Assembly (NCBI GenBank): GCA_041484525.1 | Contig: JBGPHT010000172.1 | Coordinates: 1-16,373, forward strand | Length of the DNA stretch: 16,373 bases | Direction: 5' to 3' | DNA from: JBGPHT01 sp041484525 | GTDB taxonomy: Bacteria; Acidobacteriota; Terriglobia; Bryobacterales; Bryobacteraceae | In this document: positions 7,961-15,887 of the stretch, in pieces | Position numbering within the stretch: position 1 is the first letter of the stretch | How the letters are laid out: each line of letters starts with the position of its first letter | Translations under genes and position numbers: made by a program | The notes under the pieces: model-generated | Told to the model about the DNA's origin: nothing | Seen by the model: only the letters and a program-made list of their open reading frames with translations | The model's database searches: none

Positions 7961-8523
7961 CGCCGAATTCTCCACTCGGCGTTGCCTGTCTCATTGTCCT
8001 CGTCGGTCCTCCGGGATCGGGAAAGACCGCGTGGGCGCGCCGGAACGCACGCGGCGCGGTCCATGTTTCGCAGGACGACCTGATCGACGCGATCACGCCG
8101 GGTGGATTCGATCATGTCTATCGTCCTGTGTATCGGGAGGCAGAAGACGCGGTGGCGCGCGCCGCGCTACAGGCCGGCCATACCGTTATTGTGGACCGTA
8201 CCAATCGCACGCGTGCGCACCGCGACCGTTGGCTGCGCATCGCGCGCGAGGTGTCTTGTCCCGCAGTCGCGGTGGTCATGACAACATCGGAGGTTCTCTG
8301 CCGGGCGCGAAACGCGGAACGCGACGCAGTCCGCCGCGTCAGTGAACAACGAATGGAACGAATGTTCGCCGCGCTCGAACCGGTGCGGCCTGACGAGGGT
8401 TTTGTGTCCATCTATCTCGAAAACGGGACGGGAGACGCCATCACTCTGCAGAATATTGTCTCGCAGCGGATATTTCAAGAAAGGGAGATCTCATCACATG
8501 AGCATTGCCACCAAGCGCGGTGA
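7957..8523 (+). CDS. Small P-loop kinase (AAA_33 / polynucleotide-kinase-like); candidate L-threonine kinase
   Basis: 188 residues. Walker A GPPGSGKT is at 17-24. SQDDL at 38-42 fits a substrate-side Asp pair, TVIVDRTNRTR at 76-86 is the Walker-B-like strand, and CRARNAERDAVRRVSEQRM is an Arg-rich lid. This is the zeta-toxin/polynucleotide-kinase-like group that phosphorylates hydroxyls of small molecules or nucleic acids. AGGAG at 7944-7948, eight bases upstream, supports the ATG. CobD in this operon needs L-threonine phosphate, and no GHMP-type PduX is seen. In Rhodobacter a non-PduX kinase, BluE, is known to supply it, so an L-threonine kinase role is a reasoned guess; I cannot align the protein with BluE here. 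The last 26 bases overlap pduO, so the C-terminal residues are probably unimportant. Confidence 0.7.
   Translation: MTPNSPLGVACLIVLVGPPGSGKTAWARRNARGAVHVSQDDLIDAITPGGFDHVYRPVYREAEDAVARAALQAGHTVIVDRTNRTRAHRDRWLRIAREVSCPAVAVVMTTSEVLCRARNAERDAVRRVSEQRMERMFAALEPVRPDEGFVSIYLENGTGDAITLQNIVSQRIFQEREISSHEHCHQAR
8482..8487 (+). promoter_or_regulatory. Ribosome-binding site for pduO inside the kinase gene
   Basis: AGGGAG at 8482-8487 lies ten bases before the ATG at 8498. Because it sits within the preceding coding region, it explains how pduO is translated despite the 26-base overlap. It also supports this start over the longer open frame, which begins at 8342. Confidence 0.6.
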
Positions 8524-9073
8524 TGGAGGCCAGACTGGTTTGGCCGGCGGAATTCGGGTTTCAAAGACGCATCCGCGCGTCGAGTGTTATGGCACCATTG
8601 ACGAACTGATTTCGCAAATGGGTTTCGCACGCTCCATCTGTCAGGATGCCGAGGTATGCGAGCGGGTGAAGACCATCCAGCGGGAACTGTACAAGGTTGG
8701 CTCGGCGATTGCCACGCCGCCCGAATCGACGAAGACTCCACCGGAGATCACGCCCGCCATGGTGGATGCTTTGGAGGCCGAAGTTCATCGGATCGAAGCA
8801 GAGCCGGGCGTGCTGGCGGACTGGTCGCTTCCGGGAGGAGCGCCCGATGCGGCTGCGTTCGATGTGGCGCGCACAGTGTGCCGGCGGGCGGAGCGTTTGG
8901 CGACCAGTCTGATGGAGACTGGAGTGATTCAGAATCCGTCCATCCTGGCCTATCTCAACCGGCTCTCCGACGTGCTCTGGCTTTTCGGAAGACTGGTCGA
9001 AGCGCGCCGGGGAGTGGATTCCTCTTTGCGTACAGAAGAAAAGCCGGGGCCACGCTGGTCGCGGGCGTGGTGA
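8498..9073 (+). CDS. pduO: PduO-type ATP:cob(I)alamin adenosyltransferase
   Basis: Transfers the 5'-deoxyadenosyl group of ATP to cob(I)alamin/corrinoid, making the Co-C bond. 191 residues, typical of the single-domain PduO family (PF01923). Motifs are the N-terminal ATP-binding TKRGDGGQT (5-13), RVECYGTIDEL (27-37) with Asp35, RTVCRRAER (125-133), and NRLSD (154-158), all family signatures. The start at 8498 puts TKRGDGG at residue 5 as expected. The gene overlaps the kinase by 26 bases and is followed eight bases later by bluB. The last ~20 residues are a basic, serine-containing tail without a clear counterpart. It acts on corrinoid that is either imported or made de novo. Confidence 0.93.
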   Translation: MSIATKRGDGGQTGLAGGIRVSKTHPRVECYGTIDELISQMGFARSICQDAEVCERVKTIQRELYKVGSAIATPPESTKTPPEITPAMVDALEAEVHRIEAEPGVLADWSLPGGAPDAAAFDVARTVCRRAERLATSLMETGVIQNPSILAYLNRLSDVLWLFGRLVEARRGVDSSLRTEEKPGPRWSRAW

Positions 9074-9081
9074 GCAATCCG

Positions 9082-9759
9082 ATGCCGCAAAACGATCTCT
9101 TCTCCGACGAAGAACGCCGCGGCGTATATCGCGCTATCTACGAACGCCGCGACATCCGCTCGCAATTCCTGCCGGAACCCATACCCGACGAGGTGCTCGG
9201 CCGGATTCTTGACGCGGCGCACCATGCGCCGTCGGTCGGCTTCATGCAGCCCTGGGACTTCGTCGTGATTCGAGACGCGTCCGTACGCCGGGCCGTGTAC
9301 GAGAATTTCGCGCGCGCCAGTCAGCGAGCGGCAGAGAATTATCAAGGCAGCCAACGGAAACGTTACGACAGCCTGAAACTGGCAGGCATCCTGGACGCGC
9401 CGGTCAACGTCTGCGTCACCTGCGATCACCAGCGCTGCAAGGGCAGTGGATTAGGCCGCCAGACCGCCCCGGCTGTCGATGTCTACTCGACCGTTTGTGC
9501 CGTTCAAAACCTTTGGCTCGCGGCTCGGGCGGAATCGCTCGGCGTTGGATGGGTCAGCATCCTGGACTTCGAAGAACTGAAGACCACGCTTGGCATTCCG
9601 CCGGCTCTGACGCTGGTTGCGTATTTGTGTATCGGCTACGTCTCCGAATTTCGTCCGCAGCCGGAACTCGAGGAAAAGGGTTGGGAGAGTCGCGAGAATC
9701 TCGCCAACGTGATTCACTTCGACCGATGGGGGAGCCACGGAGGCAGCCTGCAACGATGA
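9082..9759 (+). CDS. bluB: 5,6-dimethylbenzimidazole synthase
   Basis: BluB is a flavin-destructase of the nitroreductase fold. It uses O2 to fragment reduced FMN into dimethylbenzimidazole, the lower ligand of B12. The 225-residue protein aligns closely by eye with Sinorhizobium BluB: YRAIYERRDIRSQFLPEP, HHAPSVGFMQPWDF, VDVYSTVCAVQNLWLAARAE and GVGWVSI. Asp24 and Ser159 correspond to the catalytically important Asp32 and Ser167 of that enzyme. The start is not certain: ATG at 9082 is used, but a GTG at 9070 would overlap the pduO stop as GTGA, like most junctions here, and would add four residues. The product feeds CobT. The stop overlaps cobQ as ATGA. Confidence 0.95.
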   Translation: MPQNDLFSDEERRGVYRAIYERRDIRSQFLPEPIPDEVLGRILDAAHHAPSVGFMQPWDFVVIRDASVRRAVYENFARASQRAAENYQGSQRKRYDSLKLAGILDAPVNVCVTCDHQRCKGSGLGRQTAPAVDVYSTVCAVQNLWLAARAESLGVGWVSILDFEELKTTLGIPPALTLVAYLCIGYVSEFRPQPELEEKGWESRENLANVIHFDRWGSHGGSLQR

Positions 9760-11312
9760 GCGCACGAGCACTCATGATCCTTGGCACGGCGTCGCACGTC
9801 GGGAAATCTCTCGTGACCGCCGGATTGGGACGGATCTTTTCGGACCAAGGCGTTCGTGTCGCACCCTTCAAGGCGCAAAATATGTCCTTGAACTCGGCTG
9901 CAACGCCCGATGGGCGCGAGATCGGCCGGGCGCAAGCCTTGCAGGCCGAGGCGTGCCGCGTGATCCCGTGCGCCGAGATGAATCCCATTCTCGTCAAGCC
10001 CTCATCGGATACAACGTCGCAGATTGTCTTGCTCGGTCGTGTGTGGGCGCAAGTGACGGCCTCGGACTACCATCAGCGCCGCGTCGAGGATCTGTTTCCG
10101 GCCGTGCTCGAAAGCTACAGGACATTGGCGGCGCGGCACGATCTGATCCTGCTCGAAGGCGCCGGTTCGCCCGCAGAGATCAATCTCCGCGAGCACGACA
10201 TCGTCAACATGCGCATGGCGCACGCCGCGAATGCAGCGTGTCTGCTGGTAGGAGACATCGATCGCGGAGGCGTCTTCGCCTCGCTTCTCGGCACAATCGA
10301 ATTGCTCGAACCCGAAGAGCGCGCGAGAATCCGTGGCTTCGTGATTAACAAGTTCCGGGGCGAAGCGGCGCTGCTGCGTCCCGGAGTGGAGATGATGGAA
10401 CGGCGGCTTGGGATTCCGTGCGCCGGAGTGGTTCCGTTTCTGCGAAACCTGGGGCTAGAAGAAGAGGACGGTGTGGCCATGGAGGATCGCCGGACTCCGG
10501 CCCGGGTCTGGCAGCGCCCGGATGAACCTGCTTCGTTAGAGCGTCCGCTACGGGTAGGCGTGGTTGCGTTCCCGCATATGGCGAACTTCACTGACTTTGA
10601 CGCGCTCGCGATGGAGCCTTCGGTCTCACTCGCATTTCTGGAAGATTCCGAGCAGGCGGAGCTCGCCGATGTGCTCATTCTTCCTGGCAGCAAGCAGACC
10701 CTCGACGATCTCACGTGGATTCGCGAACGGAGATTTGCGAACGCTCTCGCGATGTATCAACGGATACTGATCGGTATTTGCGGTGGCTTCCAAATGCTCG
10801 GCCTCTCGATTGAGGACCCGTCGGGCGTGGAAAGCGGCGGCCTTCCGTGCACTATGCCAGGCCTGGGCCAACTCCCCATCCGCACCATCATGCGCAACCA
10901 GAAGACGGTGCGCCGTGCGGCGGGGCGAGCGCATTTGTGGGCCGCGCCATCCTTCAGTGGGTACGAGATTCACATGGGCGAGACGCTGTATGAGAACGGC
11001 GCCGAACCCTTTGCGGAGATCCTACGAGAGGGCGAGCAGCCAACTTCGGACGGCGCAATCGCTTCGTCGGGGCGGGTTTGGGGGACTTACGTCCACGGAC
11101 TCTTCGACGACGATCTCTTCCGTCACAGGTTTCTGGATTCAGCTCGTCAGGCATGTGGGCTTGCGCCGGCACGGAGGCACGTGCGCGTCACGGCGGAACG
11201 CCAAGCGCGCATCGACCGCTGGGCCGACCATCTGCGGCAATCGCTCGATCTCGATTTGATTCGTGGCTGGGCGTCAGCCGAGGGCAGTAATGAGATCGGT
11301 GGTCGCGCATGA
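9756..11312 (+). CDS. cobQ: Cobyric acid synthase (glutamine-hydrolysing)
   Basis: CobQ/CbiP amidates the b, d, e and g side chains of adenosylcobyrinic acid a,c-diamide to give adenosylcobyric acid, using glutamine and ATP. 518 residues, slightly longer than usual. The N-terminal ATPase domain has P-loop GTASHVGKS (10-18), PFKAQNMSLNS, ILVKPSSD, and LLVGDIDRGGVFASL. The C-terminal class-I amidotransferase-like domain has nucleophile Cys342 in GICGGFQMLG and His447 in GTYVHGLFD. The frame is open further upstream, but ATG 9756 overlaps the bluB stop (ATGA), has GGAGG at 9739-9743, and puts the P-loop at the normal position. It also overlaps cbiB by 4 bases. Confidence 0.95.
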   Translation: MSARALMILGTASHVGKSLVTAGLGRIFSDQGVRVAPFKAQNMSLNSAATPDGREIGRAQALQAEACRVIPCAEMNPILVKPSSDTTSQIVLLGRVWAQVTASDYHQRRVEDLFPAVLESYRTLAARHDLILLEGAGSPAEINLREHDIVNMRMAHAANAACLLVGDIDRGGVFASLLGTIELLEPEERARIRGFVINKFRGEAALLRPGVEMMERRLGIPCAGVVPFLRNLGLEEEDGVAMEDRRTPARVWQRPDEPASLERPLRVGVVAFPHMANFTDFDALAMEPSVSLAFLEDSEQAELADVLILPGSKQTLDDLTWIRERRFANALAMYQRILIGICGGFQMLGLSIEDPSGVESGGLPCTMPGLGQLPIRTIMRNQKTVRRAAGRAHLWAAPSFSGYEIHMGETLYENGAEPFAEILREGEQPTSDGAIASSGRVWGTYVHGLFDDDLFRHRFLDSARQACGLAPARRHVRVTAERQARIDRWADHLRQSLDLDLIRGWASAEGSNEIGGRA

Positions 11313-12232
11313 CCGCGCCGCGCTTGGCTCTCGCCTATGCCTTGGATCTTGTGCTGGGCGACCCGGAATGGTTTCCTCATCCGGTCCGATGGTTCGGCTC
11401 TCTCATCCGCGTGGGGGAGCGTTGGTTGCGATCATGCTGCCGCGGCCCCAACACAGGGATGCTTGCCGGCGCAGCTCTGACGGGCTCCGTGGTGTCGATC
11501 GGCTGGGTCTTGGGACGCCCGAAAAATGCAGCATGGCAGGTGCTGCTCGCATGGACGGCTCTGGCGACGCGCTCCCTTCTAGACGAAGCTTGCGCCGTGA
11601 TTCGGGCGCTCGAAGCAGATGATCTTGACTTGGCGCGGCAACGCCTTGCGCGCATTGTGGGCCGCGATACCGCGCATCTCAACGAAAGTGAAATCTCCCG
11701 GGCTGTCATTGAGACGCTGGCAGAAAGCGCATGCGACGGCATCGTGGCTCCCTTGTTTTGGCTTACGGCCGGAGGCGTTCCGTGCGCCATGGCCTACAAA
11801 GCGATTAACACGCTCGATTCAACGATCGGCCATCCGGAGCCTCCCTATCGCTATTTCGGGCGCGTCGCCGCGCGGCTTGACGATGCAGCCAACCTGATCC
11901 CGGCGCGTTTGACGGCCTTGGGTATAGTGGCCGCCGCGAAGGTCCAGGGATTGAACGCCGGAGAAGCACAGAAAATCTGGCGGCGCGACGGGAATAAGCA
12001 CGCGAGCCCCAATGCGGGGCAAAGCGAGGCCGCGATAGCTGGGGCGCTCGGCGTGCGGCTCGGCGGGACTAGTTCTTATGATGGCCATCCACACAATGCG
12101 CCTCTGTTGTGCGCCGAAGGACAGCCGGCGACAGTGCGCGATGCCAGAGCAGCATTGTCGACGGTGGCGATTGTGTCGGGCCTCGCGTTTGGCGCCGCTC
12201 TGCTGGTGATCGCCGGGAGACGCCGGACATGA
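11309..12232 (+). CDS. cbiB: Adenosylcobinamide-phosphate synthase
   Basis: CbiB (CobD in Pseudomonas naming) is an inner-membrane enzyme that attaches (R)-1-amino-2-propanol phosphate to cobyric acid, giving adenosylcobinamide phosphate. 307 residues, normal length. Conserved blocks are LGDPEWFPHPVRWFG at the N-terminus, GRDTAHLNESEISRAVIETL, ESACDGIVAPLFW, YKAINTLDSTIGH, YFGRVAARLDDAANLIPARL, and SPNAGQSEAAIAGALGVRLGG. Hydrophobic stretches at about 50-70 and near the C-terminus (TVAIVSGLAFGAALLVIAG) fit membrane anchoring. It is flanked by 4-base overlaps and sits directly before cobD, which makes its amine substrate. Confidence 0.94.
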   Translation: MTAPRLALAYALDLVLGDPEWFPHPVRWFGSLIRVGERWLRSCCRGPNTGMLAGAALTGSVVSIGWVLGRPKNAAWQVLLAWTALATRSLLDEACAVIRALEADDLDLARQRLARIVGRDTAHLNESEISRAVIETLAESACDGIVAPLFWLTAGGVPCAMAYKAINTLDSTIGHPEPPYRYFGRVAARLDDAANLIPARLTALGIVAAAKVQGLNAGEAQKIWRRDGNKHASPNAGQSEAAIAGALGVRLGGTSSYDGHPHNAPLLCAEGQPATVRDARAALSTVAIVSGLAFGAALLVIAGRRRT

Positions 12233-13320
12233 CGGTACACGGCGGCGATGTGTGGCAGGTCGGCGAGGAGCTGGGCATTCCGGCCGCAGAGCTTTTGGAC
12301 TTTAGCGCCAACGCCAATCCGCGTGGGCTGCCGCCTCGGGCCATGGAGCGGCTCGCGCGGGATGCGTCCGATCTCCAATTGCTCGGCCTGTATCCTGACC
12401 CGTCGGCGCGCCGTTTGCGCAACGCTCTGAGCAAACAGCTCGCCCTGTCTTCCGATGCGATTGCCGTGGGCCCGGGAGCGGAAGCGCTTCTGGCGCCGAT
12501 TCTGCGCTGCCTTCGGGCTCAGCGCGCGCTGGTTCCTGTTCCGGCTTTCAGCGAATACCGGCGGGTCTGCGCGCAGCAGGATATCGAGTATGTGCCGTTT
12601 CCTCTCGACCGTTCGGAGTGCTTCCGGGTCCCCGTGGAGCGTCTTTGCCGGCGCATCGAAGCGGAACAGTGTGGTGTAGTATTGCTGAATAATCCGCACA
12701 ACCCTTCGGGCGCCATGCTGAACGCGCATGAAGTCCAGTGCGTCCTCGACGCCACGAGGTCCTCCGGCGCGATGCTGCTCCTCGACGAAGCGTTCATCGA
12801 TTACGCTCCACACGCCACCCTCGTAGCCGAGGCCGCCGCCCGGCCCGGTTTGATCGTCGTCCGATCGCTCACGAAGTTCTATGGGTGTCCCGCGCTACGG
12901 GCTGGGTATACCGTCGCCCATCCGGAGACGATCCGGCGCATCGTATCTTTGTCGCCAACCTGGCCAGTAACCCAACTAGCAATCGACGCGCTCGCAGAAG
13001 CCGTTGCGGATCGCGAATATGCTGAAGCATCCCTTCGCGAAAACGCCGTCGAGCGTGAGCGGCTCTCTCAATCGCTGAGCGGGCTCGGCCTCGTCGTATT
13101 TCCGTCGGCCGCGAACTATCTGCTTCTTGAATTGGGTGCGGACATGCCTACTGCCTCGGAGGTGCGAGCACGTTTGGTAACGAAGTATCGAATTCTGATC
13201 CGAAGTTGCGATTCCTACGAAGGGCTCACGCCCGGACGTTACGTGCGCGTCGCTGTGCGCTCCGCCGCCGAGAATTGCCGCCTGATCCAGGCTCTTGCTG
13301 ACGAATTGAAATTGCCATGA
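12229..13320 (+). CDS. cobD: L-threonine-O-3-phosphate decarboxylase
   Basis: PLP enzyme of the aspartate-aminotransferase fold (histidinol-phosphate-aminotransferase-like). It decarboxylates L-Thr-phosphate to (R)-1-amino-2-propanol phosphate. 363 residues, as in Salmonella CobD (CobC in Pseudomonas naming). MTVHGGDVW and LLDFSANANPRGLP are typical of CobD. NNPHNPSG and LLDEAFIDY are fold motifs. The Schiff-base lysine is Lys216 in VRSLTKFYG, the same number as in the Salmonella enzyme, followed by LRAGY. A HisC aminotransferase would look similar, but the CobD-type N-terminus and the operon decide. ATG 12229 overlaps the cbiB stop and has GGGAG at 12215-12219. It requires threonine phosphate from a kinase, perhaps the product of 7957-8523. 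Confidence 0.92.
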   Translation: MTVHGGDVWQVGEELGIPAAELLDFSANANPRGLPPRAMERLARDASDLQLLGLYPDPSARRLRNALSKQLALSSDAIAVGPGAEALLAPILRCLRAQRALVPVPAFSEYRRVCAQQDIEYVPFPLDRSECFRVPVERLCRRIEAEQCGVVLLNNPHNPSGAMLNAHEVQCVLDATRSSGAMLLLDEAFIDYAPHATLVAEAAARPGLIVVRSLTKFYGCPALRAGYTVAHPETIRRIVSLSPTWPVTQLAIDALAEAVADREYAEASLRENAVERERLSQSLSGLGLVVFPSAANYLLLELGADMPTASEVRARLVTKYRILIRSCDSYEGLTPGRYVRVAVRSAAENCRLIQALADELKLP

Positions 13321-14369
13321 AACTACTCGAAAAGACAATGCAGGAGATCCGCCCAGTCGATCCGCGCTGGATTGACGCCGCAAGCCAGCGCCAACTGGAA
13401 CTCACTAAGCCTCCGGGGAGCCTGGGGCGTCTCGAGGAGATCGCTAACCGGTGCGCCGCAATTCGAGAGAGCTTCGAGTTAACCGCTAGCCGCCCGAGAA
13501 TCGTGCTCTTCGCCGCCGATCACGGTGTCTGCGCGGAAGGCGTCAGTCCGTATCCCCAAGAGGTCACCGCGCAGATGGTCGCGAACTTTCTCCGTGGCGG
13601 CGCTGCAATTAACGCGCTCGCCCGCACTGGAGGGATCGAATTGAAGGTGGTCGATGTCGGTGTGGCAACACCGCTTCCGCTTTCCAGTAACCTGATCAGC
13701 CGCCGCGCGGCGCCGGGCACCCGCAACTTCTGTGAGCAGCCTGCGATGACGGACGCGGAAATGAACGCCGCCTTGGAAACTGGCATTGAACTCGCTTGTG
13801 ATTCGGCGATGGCCGGATGCGATCTTCTGGGCTTTGGCGAGATGGGCCTTGGAAACACGACGGCAGCGAGCGCCATTGCCGCCGCTCTGACGCGTCAACC
13901 CACGGAAGCTGTGGTTGGCTGCGGTGCCGGAGCCGATGACGCGTGTATGGCCCGGAAACGCTCCGCCATTCAGCGCGCCCTTGCTCTTCACGCCGATAAC
14001 CTCGAAAGTCCGCTCGGAATTCTGCGATGCGTGGGCGGCCTCGAGATAGCAGCCATGTGTGGTTTCTGCCTCGGAGCCGCTTCCCATCGCGTGCCCGTTG
14101 TCACGGATGGTTTCATCGCGACTGCTGCTGCCGCCTTGGCCGTGGGACTGTGCCCTGCTTCATCCGGTTATCTGTTCGCTTCGCACCGCTCGACGGAGCC
14201 TGGGCATGCGCACTTCCTCGCGATTCTCGAACAAGAGCCCCTACTCGACCTGGGCATGCGACTCGGTGAGGGAACGGGCGCTGCGCTTGCGATGAGGCTC
14301 ATCCAGGCGGCCCTTGCGGCGTTCACCCAGATGGCAACTTTCGCAACCGCGGGAGTCTCCAATAAGTGA
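13317..14369 (+). CDS. cobT: Nicotinate-nucleotide:dimethylbenzimidazole phosphoribosyltransferase
   Basis: CobT moves phosphoribose from nicotinate mononucleotide to dimethylbenzimidazole, giving alpha-ribazole 5'-phosphate. It is a cytoplasmic enzyme of 350 residues, normal length. Landmarks are LTKPPGSLGRLE, IVLFAADHGVCAEGVSPYPQEVTAQMV, FGEMGLGNTTAASAI, VVTDGFIATAAAALA, SHRSTEPGH, and LGMRLGEGTGAALAM with catalytic Glu318 (Glu317 in Salmonella CobT). Its substrate comes from BluB in the same operon and its product goes to CobS, the next gene. It overlaps cobD as ATGA and cobS as GTGA. Confidence 0.95.
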   Translation: MKLLEKTMQEIRPVDPRWIDAASQRQLELTKPPGSLGRLEEIANRCAAIRESFELTASRPRIVLFAADHGVCAEGVSPYPQEVTAQMVANFLRGGAAINALARTGGIELKVVDVGVATPLPLSSNLISRRAAPGTRNFCEQPAMTDAEMNAALETGIELACDSAMAGCDLLGFGEMGLGNTTAASAIAAALTRQPTEAVVGCGAGADDACMARKRSAIQRALALHADNLESPLGILRCVGGLEIAAMCGFCLGAASHRVPVVTDGFIATAAAALAVGLCPASSGYLFASHRSTEPGHAHFLAILEQEPLLDLGMRLGEGTGAALAMRLIQAALAAFTQMATFATAGVSNK

Positions 14370-15100
14370 AATCGTTCCTGGCGGCGATTGCATTCTTGAC
14401 TCGACTTCCCGTGGGCCGGTTCGCTGCCTTCGATGCGGCGGACGTGGCTCATTCGGCTGGCTGGTTTCCGCTCGTCGGAATATTGCTTGGGGTAATTTGC
14501 AGCCTGGCCGCCTTGTTGAAGGGCTACCTGCCCTTGGCGGTGGTTGCGGTTCTACTGGTGCTTCTCGATGCGCTCGTGACCGGAGCCCTGCACTTCGATG
14601 GTCTGGCCGACACCGCCGACGGGTTTGGAGGAGGCAAGAGCCGTGAAGACATCCTCCGAATCATGCGCGACCACGCCATCGGAAGCTATGGCGGCGTGGC
14701 CCTGGTTGTTCTTGTGGCCCTCAAGGTGACGGCGTATGACGCTCTACTTAAGCAGAGCAACTGGATTCCCGCGTTGATTTTGACACCGGCGTTGGGCCGG
14801 TGGTCGATTCTGCTTCTCACTGCGACATTGCCCTATGCCAGACCCTCCGCCTCAGTAGCTGACAGTATGGGGAAACGGCCACTCTTCTGGGGCACGGCGG
14901 TGATTGCAGTGACGCTTGTGGCCGCCATGTCCGGCCGCGCTTGGATCGCGACCGCCGCAGTCGGGGCGGTCACCGCTTCCTTCGGCTTCTACTGTCACCG
15001 CCGGATCGCGGGCATCACCGGAGACACGCTGGGTGCAAACCTTCAGCTCTGCGAGTGCGCGGCCCTGCTCACTTTTCTCTGGGCGAGGTATCCGCGATGA
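14366..15100 (+). CDS. cobS: Adenosylcobalamin(-5'-phosphate) synthase
   Basis: CobS is a polytopic inner-membrane enzyme joining adenosyl-GDP-cobinamide and alpha-ribazole phosphate, which is the final condensation. 244 residues with several hydrophobic helices. Signature blocks are FLTRLPVG at the N-terminus, TGALHFDGLADTADGFGGG (72-90) with metal-binding Asp78, Asp82 and Asp85, MRDHAIGSYG, and GITGDTLGA near the C-terminus. It starts with GTG, in a GTGA overlap with cobT. GGGAG at 14351-14355, ten bases upstream, supports that start. It overlaps the phosphatase gene as ATGA. Confidence 0.94.
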   Translation: MKSFLAAIAFLTRLPVGRFAAFDAADVAHSAGWFPLVGILLGVICSLAALLKGYLPLAVVAVLLVLLDALVTGALHFDGLADTADGFGGGKSREDILRIMRDHAIGSYGGVALVVLVALKVTAYDALLKQSNWIPALILTPALGRWSILLLTATLPYARPSASVADSMGKRPLFWGTAVIAVTLVAAMSGRAWIATAAVGAVTASFGFYCHRRIAGITGDTLGANLQLCECAALLTFLWARYPR

Positions 15101-15711
15101 CACGTCTCTGGCTGGTACGGCATGGCGAACCGGCGGAGGAATCGCGGCATCGGTGCTACGGTTCGCTTGATTTCGGGCTCTCTGAGACAGGCCGCGCGCA
15201 AATGGCGCAGGTTGCTGAATACCTCAAGGCTGAACCCGTCGCTGCGATCTATGCCAGTCCGCAATCAAGGGCGCTGGAAAGCGCGCGTATACTTGCTGCC
15301 GTTCAATCCTGCCCTTTCGAAGTCGTCGCGGATTTGCGTGAGATCGACTTCGGTGAGTTTGAAGGTCTTCCGTATGATGAAATTGTCACTCGATATCCAG
15401 ATCTCTATCGGCAATGGATGGAGACGCCCACGGAAGTCCGATTTCCGAATGGGGAGAGCTTCTCCGAAATGCGCGTGCGAGTTCTCGGGGCATTTGAAGC
15501 CATCCAACGCGACCAGGAAGGTCAGACCGTCGTGATTGTCAGCCATGGTGGCGTCAATCGCATCCTGATCGCGTGGGCGCTGCAGATGCCTGACAACTGT
15601 TTGTTTCGTCTGGCGCAGGACCACGGAGCCATAAATCTGCTGGCGTTGATCGACGGACTACCCAGCGTACAGTTGCTGAATCACCGGCACGCTGATCGTA
15701 GATCCAGTTGA
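15097..15711 (+). CDS. cobC: Alpha-ribazole phosphatase, histidine phosphatase family
   Basis: CobC removes the 5'-phosphate from alpha-ribazole phosphate or from adenosylcobalamin phosphate. 204 residues. Histidine-phosphatase motifs are VRHGEP with phospho-accepting His9, YASPQSRALESARI, REIDFGEFEG with a likely acid Glu82, and IVSHGGVNR with His150. The frame is open upstream into cobS, but ATG 15097 overlaps the cobS stop (ATGA), has GAGG at 15085-15088, and puts RHG at residues 8-10. Broad-specificity phosphatases share this fold; the operon makes the B12 role likely. It is the last gene of the cluster. The final ~10 residues are polar and probably unconserved. Confidence 0.88.
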   Translation: MTRLWLVRHGEPAEESRHRCYGSLDFGLSETGRAQMAQVAEYLKAEPVAAIYASPQSRALESARILAAVQSCPFEVVADLREIDFGEFEGLPYDEIVTRYPDLYRQWMETPTEVRFPNGESFSEMRVRVLGAFEAIQRDQEGQTVVIVSHGGVNRILIAWALQMPDNCLFRLAQDHGAINLLALIDGLPSVQLLNHRHADRRSS

Positions 15712-15887
15712 TGCACTGTGATTTGGGGCCTGCCGAAAGAGAGAACCGATGCTGGAGTGTGTTGGAATGTCCGGATAACGCGACGGTGACATCGCAAAGC
15801 ATCTCCGTTCCTATGGGCCTTGCGGTCCTCTCGGTGGTCCCCTGTGTACTCAGCAGATGGTCCGCATCAATAGCAATGATCGCTGTC

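Noticed and set aside
7250..7975. Minus-strand open frame opposite the second BtuF-like gene
   Set aside because: Antisense shadow with no family features. The plus strand reads as a clear PF01497 protein with its own ribosome-binding site.
7957..8523. Second CobU/CobP-type kinase or a gluconate/shikimate kinase
   Set aside because: It lacks the CobU histidine motif and the shikimate/gluconate signatures, and a full CobU is already present at 95.
12229..13320. Histidinol-phosphate aminotransferase (HisC)
   Set aside because: Same fold, but the N-terminal HGGDVW and DFSANANPRG motifs, the Lys216 position and the B12 operon favour CobD.
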